Source of the DNA: Bacillota bacterium
GTDB taxonomy: Bacteria; Bacillota; DTU065
Direction of reading: 5' to 3'
Length of the DNA stretch: 7,738 nucleotides
Assembly (NCBI GenBank): GCA_012842235.1
Contig: DUTE01000212.1
Span: forward strand, 1-7,738
Every line of letters begins with the position of its first letter. Position 1 is the first letter of the stretch. The notes below the pieces were generated by a model that saw only the letters and a program-made list of their open reading frames with translations, did not search any database and had not been told where the DNA came from. The position numbers were made by a program, and so were the translations under genes. This document shows positions 1 to 7,067 of this stretch, piece after piece.

Positions 1-503
1 CCGTCTTCTAACCATGAATCAGGCAGTTCAACTTGATAACCATCGATGATCTTTTGTTTAAATAGCCCATATTCGTACCTAATACCACAGCCATGGGCGG
101 GTAGACCTATAGTTGATAGAGAATCTAGAAAACAAGCAGCAAGTCTCCCTAAACCTCCGTTACCTAATGCAGCATCAGTTTCGTATTCCTTGATCTCTTC
201 AAGACTATAACCTAAATCACTTAATGTGTCCTTAACAACCTCATCGATTTCTAGATAAATAAGATTATTACCTAAAGCACGGCCCATTAAAAACTCCATA
301 GAAAGGTAAAACAATTCCCGTTTTGGGTTGTTATGATGGCTTTCACGAGAATAGACCCACTTTTCCATTAACAGATCACGAACTACCATCGAGATCGCTT
401 TGTACAGATTGCTCTTTGAAGCATTTTTCAAGGTGCGTCCAAACATGCGCTCCATTTTATCCTCAAGAGCCATACGAAAATCAGCTTTGTTGACTGTTTG
501 CAT
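1..503 (-). CDS. glgP: Glycogen phosphorylase, N-terminal part (3' end outside window)
   Basis: This is the start of a GT35-family glycogen/maltodextrin phosphorylase, the cytosolic PLP-dependent enzyme that releases glucose-1-phosphate from the non-reducing ends of alpha-1,4-glucan. The frame is open from an ATG at 501-503 to the window edge, giving 167 complete codons of a protein usually about 800 residues long. Family motifs seen in order are YLSMEFLMGR (residues 66-75), DAALGNGGLGRLAACFLDSL (110-129) and GIRYEYGLFKQ (140-150), all typical of the N-terminal domain. The PLP lysine lies far downstream, outside the window. A GGAGGTG ribosome binding site at 508-514 supports this ATG. The gene follows glgB by 40 nt and is the last operon member visible. 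Its place with synthesis and debranching genes implies glycogen turnover. The family call is very secure; substrate preference (glycogen versus maltodextrin) is inferred from context. Confidence 0.97.
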   Translation of the reverse strand, partial: MQTVNKADFRMALEDKMERMFGRTLKNASKSNLYKAISMVVRDLLMEKWVYSRESHHNNPKRELFYLSMEFLMGRALGNNLIYLEIDEVVKDTLSDLGYSLEEIKEYETDAALGNGGLGRLAACFLDSLSTIGLPAHGCGIRYEYGLFKQKIIDGYQVELPDSWLED

Positions 504-507
504 GTTA

Positions 508-514
508 CACCTCC
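508..514 (-). promoter_or_regulatory. Ribosome binding site of glgP
   Basis: On the minus strand the sequence reads GGAGGTG, with GGAGG six bases before the ATG at 501-503. It is a near-perfect anti-16S match and fixes the glgP start. The 40-nt gap between the glgB stop and this ATG contains no convincing hairpin, so glgP is probably read from the same transcript as glgB. Confidence 0.85.
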
Positions 515-543
515 AAAACAAAATCAAAGACAAAGAGCAGCTA

Positions 544-2445
544 CTAATCTTTAACTATTTTTAATTTCAAATAGATAGTAGCAAGAGGCGGTATTTTAAT
601 CTCTAGACTATAGGGCTGATTGTGCCAAGGAATATCTGTGGCATGTAAATTCTGATTAAGCTGCCCTGAGCCCCCATATTTCTTATCATCACTGTTTAAG
701 AGTTCTAGATATTCACCTTTATGGGGAACTCCAATTCTGTAGTCATAACGCACTACCGGAGTAAAATTACTCACAACTATGACAAAGTCCTGCTTGAGAG
801 TGTTATACCGGATAAAACTGACAGTACTTTGTGTAGTATCATGGCAATCTATCCACAAAAAACCATCCCAGTGGTGATCTTGAATAAAAAAAGCTTCTTC
901 CTTTCGGTAAAAACAGTTTAAATCCTTGACAAAGTCTTTCAACCCATTGTGGAGTGGATAATCTAAAAGGTGCCAATCGAGTTCTTCATCATAGCGCCAT
1001 TCAATAAACTGACCAAACTCTGCACCCATAAAAGTAAGTTTTTTGCCAGGATGAGCCATCATATAGCCAAAAAAAGCCCTTAGATTGGCAAATTTCTGCC
1101 AATAGTCCCCTGGCATCTTATCTAAAAGAGATTTCTTTCCATGAACAACCTCATCATGGGATAAAGGCAAAATAAAGTTTTCCGAAAAAGCATATACGAG
1201 GGAAAAAGTTAATAGATCATGATGATATTTTTTATGAATTGGATCAAGTGCCATGTATCTTAGCATGTCATTCATCCAGCCCATATTCCACTTATAATTA
1301 AAGCCTAACCCACCAAGATAAGTGGGTCTTGTTACAAGTGGCCAAGCACTTGACTCTTCAGCTATCATTAATGCCCCTTGGTTTTTTGTAAAAACAGCCT
1401 CATTGAGTTTTCTTAAAAAAGCTATCGCTTCAAGGTTTTCTCGCCCACCATAAATATTTAGTCTCCACTGTCCTTTTTCTTTACCATAATCTAGATAGAG
1501 CATATTAGCTACTGCATCAACACGAAGTCCGTCTATATGATAGATATCAAACCAAAAACAGGCATTAGAGATAAGAAAACTCCTTACCTCTGTTCGGCCT
1601 AGATCAAAATTAGCTGTTCCCCAATGGAGATTATCACTACGCCAGCTTTCATTGTATTCATATGTGGGAGTACCATCAAAACATCTTAGGCCATGTTCAT
1701 CTTTGCAAAAATGTCCCGGTACCCAATCTAAAATAACACCAATACCTGCCCTATGAGCTCTATCTACAAAATACATAAAATCTTCAGGAAGCCCATAGCG
1801 ACTAGTAACCGAAAAATAGCCTGTCGCTTGGTAACCCCATGAACCATCAAAGGGATACTCTGAAATCGGCAAAAGCTCAATATGTGTATAACCCATATCC
1901 ACAACATAAGGTATTAATCTATCGGCTAGCTCTCGATAACTAAAAAACTCTTCCTTTTCTTTTTGTTGCCAAGATCCTAAATGAACTTCATAGATTAACA
2001 TTGGTTCATTATAAATCGAACTTTGTTTCTTTTGCTGTTGCCATTTTTCATCATGCCAATTGTATTTTGTAAGATCCCAAACTACAGAAGCAGTACGAGG
2101 CCGCAGCTCAGAGTAAAAAGCATAGGGATCGGCTTTGGCAACTTTTTTGCCATCTTCTGCAGTAATTAAACACTTATAAAGACTACCTTCTTTAAGGTTA
2201 GGGACAAAACTCCACCAAATCCCTGATTCTTCGATTAATTCCATTTTGGTCTTTGACTCATCCCAGTTATTAAAATCCCCTATTAAACTTACACTTTTAG
2301 CTCTAGGAGCCCAAACACAAAACCGTACCCCTGAGATATTACTTGAATTAATCGGGTGAGCTCCTAAAAAAGAGTAACTTTGAAAATTGTTTCCCTCACC
2401 AAATAAATAACGTTCATATTGACTAGGGAGTAAAGAAACTTCCAC
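544..2445 (-). CDS. glgB: 1,4-alpha-glucan branching enzyme (GH13)
   Basis: GlgB cuts an alpha-1,4 chain and rejoins the segment by an alpha-1,6 bond, creating glycogen branches in the cytosol. The protein has 633 residues, the usual Bacillus-type length with one N-terminal CBM48 domain (about 25-115), a GH13 barrel (about 150-520) and a C-terminal all-beta domain. Catalytic motifs are intact: DWVPGHF (240-246), GLRVDAVANML with nucleophile D310, IAEESS with acid/base E363, and HDEVVHGKKSL with D431. Spacings D310-E363 (53) and E363-D431 (68) equal those of the E. coli enzyme (D405, E458, D526). The start is GTG at 2443-2445. An in-frame stop lies just upstream at 2458-2460, so no longer start is available, and the protein aligns with the family from YLFGEG (residues 13-18). 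Tandem TAG TAG codons end it (541-546). It lies 29 nt after the pullulanase gene. Confidence 0.98.
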   Translation of the reverse strand: MEVSLLPSQYERYLFGEGNNFQSYSFLGAHPINSSNISGVRFCVWAPRAKSVSLIGDFNNWDESKTKMELIEESGIWWSFVPNLKEGSLYKCLITAEDGKKVAKADPYAFYSELRPRTASVVWDLTKYNWHDEKWQQQKKQSSIYNEPMLIYEVHLGSWQQKEKEEFFSYRELADRLIPYVVDMGYTHIELLPISEYPFDGSWGYQATGYFSVTSRYGLPEDFMYFVDRAHRAGIGVILDWVPGHFCKDEHGLRCFDGTPTYEYNESWRSDNLHWGTANFDLGRTEVRSFLISNACFWFDIYHIDGLRVDAVANMLYLDYGKEKGQWRLNIYGGRENLEAIAFLRKLNEAVFTKNQGALMIAEESSAWPLVTRPTYLGGLGFNYKWNMGWMNDMLRYMALDPIHKKYHHDLLTFSLVYAFSENFILPLSHDEVVHGKKSLLDKMPGDYWQKFANLRAFFGYMMAHPGKKLTFMGAEFGQFIEWRYDEELDWHLLDYPLHNGLKDFVKDLNCFYRKEEAFFIQDHHWDGFLWIDCHDTTQSTVSFIRYNTLKQDFVIVVSNFTPVVRYDYRIGVPHKGEYLELLNSDDKKYGGSGQLNQNLHATDIPWHNQPYSLEIKIPPLATIYLKLKIVKD

Positions 2446-2449
2446 AATC

Positions 2450-2457
2450 TCACCTCT
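2450..2457 (-). promoter_or_regulatory. Ribosome binding site supporting the glgB GTG start
   Basis: The minus strand reads AGAGGTGA, with GAGG seven bases before the GTG start codon at 2443-2445. No ATG lies in frame between the upstream in-frame stop (2458-2460) and this GTG, so the site decides the start. Confidence 0.8.
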
Positions 2458-2474
2458 TTAGTTTTTGATTAAAT

Positions 2475-4433
2475 CTAGCCTTCTTTTAATGAACGTTCAA
2501 AACTCGACTTATCTACTAAAACCATAGCACAAAGACGAGGCAAGATTATTTTTTCTTCTCGATGTCTACCTATTCTTTCTACTCCTGCAGAACTTGCATC
2601 TACAACAATAACCCAGTTATCTTCAGGCAACTCTATCTCTTTGGCTGTTCGAGATCCATTAAAGAGGACTACTATTTTTCTCCAAGGATCTCCACCTGCA
2701 TATTCTTTGAGTAAATAACCAACTAATAATGGACCAGGCATAGATAAAAATTTTAAACAAGAAGAGATCTCTTCTGCAGTCTGTAGTCTAAAAGCAGGAT
2801 GCTCTTTTCTAAGTTGGATTAAACCTTGATAATATTTGAAGACATCCCGATAGTACCACTTCCTACCCCAATCAATTTGATTGATCTTATCACCTGATCT
2901 ATAGCTGTTGTGATCACCATATTTAGTGCGGCAAAACTCTTGCCCTGCATGTATTAAAGCTACCCCTTGTGCTAATAGCACTAAGGCACCTGCTAACTTT
3001 TGACGGGCAATATGTAAGGATTCACTATCTCGAGGATTTGTTTTATGTAGTTTATCCCAAAGAGTCAGATTATCGTGTGCTGCTGCATAGTTAACTGACT
3101 GATGCGGTTCTTTTGTATAAGGAGTATGAGCATACAAAACCCTTGTATAATCAACCTCTTGATGGTTTGATGCAGCAACAATACCACATTTTATGCTCTC
3201 TTCCATACCATAAGCTCCAGAGATAAAGCCTTTGTTTTCATCTCGAAAAACATTGCCTTTTATAGCATCACGAAAATCGTCATTGAAAACACCTATACCA
3301 GCAAATTTGCTGGCCTGTCCTTTGAGTGCTTTGTTCTCATCTAATAGTGCCGATGGTCCCCCTACCCATCCTTCCCCATAGACAATAATACTAGGATCAA
3401 TCTTATCTAATTCCCTTCGAATTATCTGCACAGTCTCTATATCATATAGGCCTAAAAGATCGATTCTAAAGCCTTTGATACTATATTCTTTGGCCCAATA
3501 ACACATAGAATCCACTATAAACTTTCTAACCATAAAACGCTCTGTAGCTAGTTCGTTACCACAGCCAGAACCATTTGTAAAGTTACCATGTTTATCCATT
3601 CTATAGTAGTAATTAGGAACAAGACGATTGAAATTTGATGTTTCTGTCTGCCAGGTATGATTGTAAACAACATCCATAATAACCCGGATACCGTTTTCTC
3701 TAAGGGCGAGGATTAACTTTTTCAGCTCAACAATACGGCAGATGGGATCTTCAGGATTACTTGAATAAGAACCCTCTACTGCATTAAAGTTAAGAGGATC
3801 ATAGCCCCAGTTATAGTATGCTTGAGGGTTTTTTTCATCGACAGTTGCGTAATCATATATAGGTAACAATTGCACATGGGTAACTCCTAGCTCCTTTAGA
3901 TGAGATAGCCCAGTCAAAACCCCACTAGGACCCACTGTATTACTTTCTGTAAATCCCAAAAAGAGACCCTTGTTTGTTATACCTGAATTTTTGGCAATGG
4001 AAAAATCTCGCACATGAACTTCATAGACAATTGCTTCAGTAAAAGAGTTTAGTTTAGGTATCCCTATATCAAACCATCGAGGTGGATTTGTCTTTGATAG
4101 ATCCACTACTACACCCATCGCACCGTTAATTGTTACCGCTTTAGCATAAGGGTCAACAACTTCATACTCATTCTTTTTATGCCTAACTAAATAGTTGTAG
4201 TGAACACCATGCAAATCTCCTTTTATTGTAATTTGCCAAAGGCCTTGATCAAATTTGGTTAGGGGAAGATAGCTACATTTTTGATCATTGACTAGTTTGA
4301 GTTCAACGCTTGTTGCTGTAGGTGCCCAAAGACAAAATACAGTCTGTTCCTTTGTCCAAAGTGCACCTAGATCCCCTAAATAACTGTATTTTTGGTGGAA
4401 ACCCTCGTCAAAATCAAAAATACCTCTATTCAT
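2475..4433 (-). CDS. pulA: Type I pullulanase, cytosolic glycogen debranching enzyme (GH13)
   Basis: This GH13 enzyme hydrolyses alpha-1,6 branch points. It has 652 residues with no signal peptide, membrane segment or extra starch-binding modules, so it should act in the cytosol, like B. subtilis AmyX, rather than as a secreted pullulanase. An N-terminal CBM48 covers about residues 15-110 and the catalytic barrel about 130-560. The type I pullulanase signature YNWGYDP is at 207-213, followed by EGSYSSNPEDP. Catalytic regions are complete: DVVYNHT (254-260), GFRIDLLGL with nucleophile D325, YGEGW with acid/base E354, and AAHDNLTLWD with D454. The 29-residue D325-E354 spacing matches AmyX (D406, E435) as I recall it. 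GlgX is the main alternative because it has a similar length and role, but the YNWGYDP motif favours pullulanase. The ATG at 4431-4433 has a GTGAGG site seven bases upstream. The gene lies 21 nt after glgA and 29 nt before glgB, so debranching is co-expressed with glycogen synthesis. Confidence 0.95.
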   Translation of the reverse strand: MNRGIFDFDEGFHQKYSYLGDLGALWTKEQTVFCLWAPTATSVELKLVNDQKCSYLPLTKFDQGLWQITIKGDLHGVHYNYLVRHKKNEYEVVDPYAKAVTINGAMGVVVDLSKTNPPRWFDIGIPKLNSFTEAIVYEVHVRDFSIAKNSGITNKGLFLGFTESNTVGPSGVLTGLSHLKELGVTHVQLLPIYDYATVDEKNPQAYYNWGYDPLNFNAVEGSYSSNPEDPICRIVELKKLILALRENGIRVIMDVVYNHTWQTETSNFNRLVPNYYYRMDKHGNFTNGSGCGNELATERFMVRKFIVDSMCYWAKEYSIKGFRIDLLGLYDIETVQIIRRELDKIDPSIIVYGEGWVGGPSALLDENKALKGQASKFAGIGVFNDDFRDAIKGNVFRDENKGFISGAYGMEESIKCGIVAASNHQEVDYTRVLYAHTPYTKEPHQSVNYAAAHDNLTLWDKLHKTNPRDSESLHIARQKLAGALVLLAQGVALIHAGQEFCRTKYGDHNSYRSGDKINQIDWGRKWYYRDVFKYYQGLIQLRKEHPAFRLQTAEEISSCLKFLSMPGPLLVGYLLKEYAGGDPWRKIVVLFNGSRTAKEIELPEDNWVIVVDASSAGVERIGRHREEKIILPRLCAMVLVDKSSFERSLKEG

Positions 4434-4454
4434 TTCTGTGCCTCACTTCACTAA

Positions 4455-5885
4455 TTAGCCCATAAGATTGGTATAGATCTTTTCGTACTCACATGCTGAT
4501 ATTTGCCAGCTATTATCAGTGTTCATTGCTCTTATCTTTAATTCATTAAATTCTGGTTGTCGATTGAAGTAGCTAAGTGCTTTATCTAGCGTGTATAACA
4601 TATCATGGGCATTATAATTAAAAAAAGAAAACCCGTTTCCTTCTTTGGTATATTCGTTATAGGCCAAAACAGTATCTCTTAATCCCCCTGTTTCTCTTAC
4701 TATTGGCAAAGTCCCATAACGTAAGGCAATAAGCTGGGATAAGCCACAAGGTTCGAACAAAGAAGGCATCAAAAGGTAATCAGAGCCTGCATAGATTTTA
4801 TGTGCAAGGTTTTCATCAAAACATATATTAGCTGAAACTTTCTCTGGATATAATCTGGCTATTTCTTGAAAACTTTTTTCATATCTCTTCTCTCCTGTAC
4901 CTAAAACAACTAATTGCATATTGCGTTTTAGCAAATCTCCAAGTACACACTCGACTAAATCAAGTCCCTTCTGCGCAACAAGTCTCGAGACAATTGCCAC
5001 TAAAGGTATTTCATTAGATACTTTTAGGCCGAGCTGTTTTTGTAGAGCTGTTTTGTTACAATTCTTTTTGTCGATGTTTTCTACATCATAGTTTTCGTAA
5101 ATAAACCGATCTTGATGTGGGTTATATTCTTTGTAATCTATACCATTTATTATGCCCTTTAGTTTGTATCGATAAAATCTTAATAGGCCATCTAATCTTT
5201 CGCCATAAAACGGATCTAATATCTCGTTAGCATAAGTAGGGCTTACAGTTGTAAGAAAATCCGAGTAAACAATACCTCCCTTTAAGATGTTTACATTATT
5301 GTAAAACTCTAGTTTTTCAAAGGTGAAATATTTTTCGCTTAGATCTAAAAGTTCCGTTAAAATACTTTTAGGAAAAATACCTTGATATTTTAAATTGTGG
5401 ATTGTCAGTACTGTTTTAATACCTTGATAAAAAAACTCGTCGCCATACTTCGTTTTTAATAAGAGTGGAATAGTTGCACTTTGCCAATCATGAAGATGAA
5501 TAATATCTGGCCGAAAATCCAAATAGGGTAATGCTTTTAACACTGCTTTTGCAAAATAGATATAACGCTCTCCTTCGTCATAATAACCATAAAAAGAATC
5601 TCTCTTAAAATAGTATTCATTATCGATGAAATAAAAATGGATACCTTGGTTCTCTAACTCCTCAAGACCACAGTATTGATTTCGCCAGCCTAGTTTGACA
5701 TTGAGTTTTGCTTTGTGTTTCATTCTCTCTTTATACTGCTCACTAATATTTTTATACTTAGGTAAAATAACCCTTACATCTACTCCTAGATCGTTTAGGG
5801 CAAAAGGTAAAGAGCCGATAACATCAGCAAGACCCCCACTTTTTGCAAAAGGTACGCATTCACTAGCAACAAAAAGCACTTTCAT
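4455..5885 (-). CDS. glgA: Glycogen synthase, ADP-glucose dependent (GT5)
   Basis: GlgA transfers glucose from ADP-glucose to the non-reducing end of alpha-1,4-glucan. The 476-residue protein is full length for bacterial GT5 enzymes, with two Rossmann-like domains. The N-terminal domain carries KSGGLADV (15-22), the ADP-glucose-binding counterpart of the KTGGL motif, and LHDWQSA with H132. The C-terminal domain carries SRLVAQKG with R301 and K306, then PSLFEPCGLSQL with E378, and ETGGLRDTV (398-406). These match the E. coli residues K15, R300, K305 and E377. I chose the ATG at 5883-5885 because the protein then begins MKVLFVASE, where the family normally starts, with a good ribosome binding site just before it. 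An upstream in-frame TTG at 5904-5906 would add seven residues encoded by the binding site itself. The gene is 45 nt after glgD and 21 nt before the pullulanase gene. Confidence 0.98.
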   Translation of the reverse strand: MKVLFVASECVPFAKSGGLADVIGSLPFALNDLGVDVRVILPKYKNISEQYKERMKHKAKLNVKLGWRNQYCGLEELENQGIHFYFIDNEYYFKRDSFYGYYDEGERYIYFAKAVLKALPYLDFRPDIIHLHDWQSATIPLLLKTKYGDEFFYQGIKTVLTIHNLKYQGIFPKSILTELLDLSEKYFTFEKLEFYNNVNILKGGIVYSDFLTTVSPTYANEILDPFYGERLDGLLRFYRYKLKGIINGIDYKEYNPHQDRFIYENYDVENIDKKNCNKTALQKQLGLKVSNEIPLVAIVSRLVAQKGLDLVECVLGDLLKRNMQLVVLGTGEKRYEKSFQEIARLYPEKVSANICFDENLAHKIYAGSDYLLMPSLFEPCGLSQLIALRYGTLPIVRETGGLRDTVLAYNEYTKEGNGFSFFNYNAHDMLYTLDKALSYFNRQPEFNELKIRAMNTDNSWQISACEYEKIYTNLMG

Positions 5886-5893
5886 TTTCTTTG

Positions 5894-5903
5894 CTCCACC
5901 TCT
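5894..5903 (-). promoter_or_regulatory. Ribosome binding site that fixes the glgA start
   Basis: The minus strand reads AGAGGTGGAG, ending eight bases before the ATG at 5883-5885. The alternative TTG at 5904-5906 directly abuts this purine tract and has no comparable site of its own upstream, so translation should begin at the ATG. Confidence 0.8.
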
Positions 5904-5904
5904 C

Positions 5905-5939
5905 AAAAAACTAACTTCATAAGAAACTTCTTATAAAAT
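5905..5939 (-). repeat. Inverted repeat and T-tract spanning the glgD stop codon
   Basis: A perfect inverted repeat, ATAAGAA-GT-TTCTTAT on the minus strand, lies at 5919-5934 and includes the glgD TAA stop (5931-5933). In RNA the stem can extend to 5914-5924 paired with 5929-5939: 11 pairs, two of them G-U, closing a 4-nt loop. The sequence UAG and then six U residues (5905-5910) follow. The shape resembles an intrinsic terminator or attenuator, but only one pair is G-C, so the stem is weak. It could also be a protein-binding palindrome, or chance in AT-rich DNA. Strong termination is unlikely because four operon genes follow. Confidence 0.35.
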
Positions 5940-7052
5940 AGTTGCTTTACTAAGAACTAGAGGATAGTTTGTATCACCTTTTAGTCTTTTGCCAGCTCCA
6001 ATCGTACAATCTTTGTCGATCACAACGTTTTCTACTGATACGCCTTCACTGATATCGGCTTTTTGCATAATAATGCTGTTTTTTATTTTGGCGTTTTTGG
6101 CAATTTTTACACCTCTGAAAACTATGCTGCCTTCAACAGTACCACCGATCTTACACCCATTAGCTACTAGAGAATTTTTTACCACCGCACTATCTTCGTA
6201 TCTTGTCGGTGGTTCGTTTTTTACTTTTGTAAAAATTAACCCATTGGCAAAAAATAGCTCTTGATAGATCATCGGTTGCAGAAGCTCCATATTTGTATGG
6301 TAGTAGCATTCCAAAGAATTAATTTTTCTTGCATATCCACCAAACTCATACCCTTGGATCCTTAATTTACTGATGTTGCGAATTAAAATATCTTTGACAA
6401 AATCATGACCACCGGTAGAGGTTGCTAAATCTACAAATCTAATAAGCGCTTCTCTTTTTAGAACAAAGGTATCTAAAGATAGCTTACTGCTTTGACTAAG
6501 TAAAGGACTGATTTTTATATCATTAATTCTTCCTAATGTATCAAGAGAGAGCTCTGTGAAACTACCGTTGCATTCTCCATCAGAAAAATTCCGGTAGACC
6601 ACAGTTATATCAGCTTCACTTTGCAAATGTTTACTTAAAACATCATTAAGATCGATATTGTAAACTAAAGGGCTTGTTATTAATATTACATATTCTTGTT
6701 TAGAACGATAGAGATAGTCTAAATGACGCCTTAAAAGTAAAATATCTCCATTTAATAGCCAAGTAGTTGACCCATCAGCATATTTTTCCGGTGGCAAGAT
6801 AAAAAGGCCGTCTCTTCGACGATTTAGATCCCATTCTTTGCCATTTCCTAAATGATCCATTAACGAACGATATTTCTCTTGAACAAAAACTCCAACATTG
6901 CGTACTCCTGCATTAACAAGATTTGAAAGAGCAAAATCCACTAGCCGGTATCTTGCCCCAAATGGCACTGCTGCAAGAGAGCGATTTGCTGTTAATTCTT
7001 TTAACACGTCTTTAAGTTCGGTAAAGACTATGACCCCCATAACATTATTCAT
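5931..7052 (-). CDS. glgD: GlgD, non-catalytic ADP-glucose pyrophosphorylase-like subunit
   Basis: GlgD is a paralogue of GlgC found in Bacillota, thought to assemble with GlgC and modulate its activity. The 373-residue protein has a degenerate nucleotidyltransferase domain (about 1-245) and a C-terminal left-handed beta-helix of hexapeptide repeats (about 285-350). The relation to GlgC is clear from [16 protein letters not shown] (29-44) and [15 protein letters not shown] (74-88). The glycine-rich GGxGxRL nucleotide loop expected near the N-terminus is absent, replaced by [14 protein letters not shown] (7-20). The usual SGDH segment carrying a catalytic aspartate is replaced by [10 protein letters not shown] (126-135). 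It therefore should not make ADP-glucose by itself, as known for the family. The ATG at 7050-7052 overlaps the glgC TGA in an ATGA arrangement, with a GAGGGTGAG binding site just upstream inside glgC. This suggests translational coupling and balanced subunit synthesis. Confidence 0.96.
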   Translation of the reverse strand: MNNVMGVIVFTELKDVLKELTANRSLAAVPFGARYRLVDFALSNLVNAGVRNVGVFVQEKYRSLMDHLGNGKEWDLNRRRDGLFILPPEKYADGSTTWLLNGDILLLRRHLDYLYRSKQEYVILITSPLVYNIDLNDVLSKHLQSEADITVVYRNFSDGECNGSFTELSLDTLGRINDIKISPLLSQSSKLSLDTFVLKREALIRFVDLATSTGGHDFVKDILIRNISKLRIQGYEFGGYARKINSLECYYHTNMELLQPMIYQELFFANGLIFTKVKNEPPTRYEDSAVVKNSLVANGCKIGGTVEGSIVFRGVKIAKNAKIKNSIIMQKADISEGVSVENVVIDKDCTIGAGKRLKGDTNYPLVLSKATIL

Positions 7053-7067
7053 ATTATCTCACCCTCT
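7049..7067 (-). promoter_or_regulatory. glgC-glgD translational coupling site
   Basis: The minus strand reads AGAGGGTGAG (7058-7067), then ATAAT, then ATGA, in which the glgD ATG (7050-7052) overlaps the glgC TGA (7049-7051) by the 4-nt ATGA. The binding site lies within the last glgC codons. A ribosome finishing glgC can restart on glgD, as expected for two subunits of one complex. Confidence 0.8.

Noticed and set aside
504..543. Possible terminator between glgB and glgP
   Set aside because: The transcript-sense sequence has tandem stops and a T-rich stretch but no stable stem. The strong glgP ribosome binding site follows at once, so read-through is expected.
721..921. Plus-strand open frame of 66 codons inside glgB
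   Set aside because: It lies wholly antisense to the conserved C-terminal part of glgB and resembles no protein I recognise. The minus-strand frame explains the base composition.
2475..4433. GlgX-type debranching enzyme as the identity of this gene
   Set aside because: Length and context would fit, but the YNWGYDP signature followed by EGSYS and the spacing of the catalytic residues indicate type I pullulanase.
5695..5922. Plus-strand open frame of 75 codons opposite the glgA start
   Set aside because: It is antisense to the conserved N-terminus of glgA, and its serine/leucine/proline-rich translation is typical of a shadow frame.
5989..6264. Plus-strand open frame of 91 codons inside glgD with hydrophobic stretches
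   Set aside because: It could be mistaken for a small membrane protein. It mirrors the regular valine/isoleucine-rich hexapeptide repeats of the GlgD beta-helix read antisense, and I see no independent support for it.
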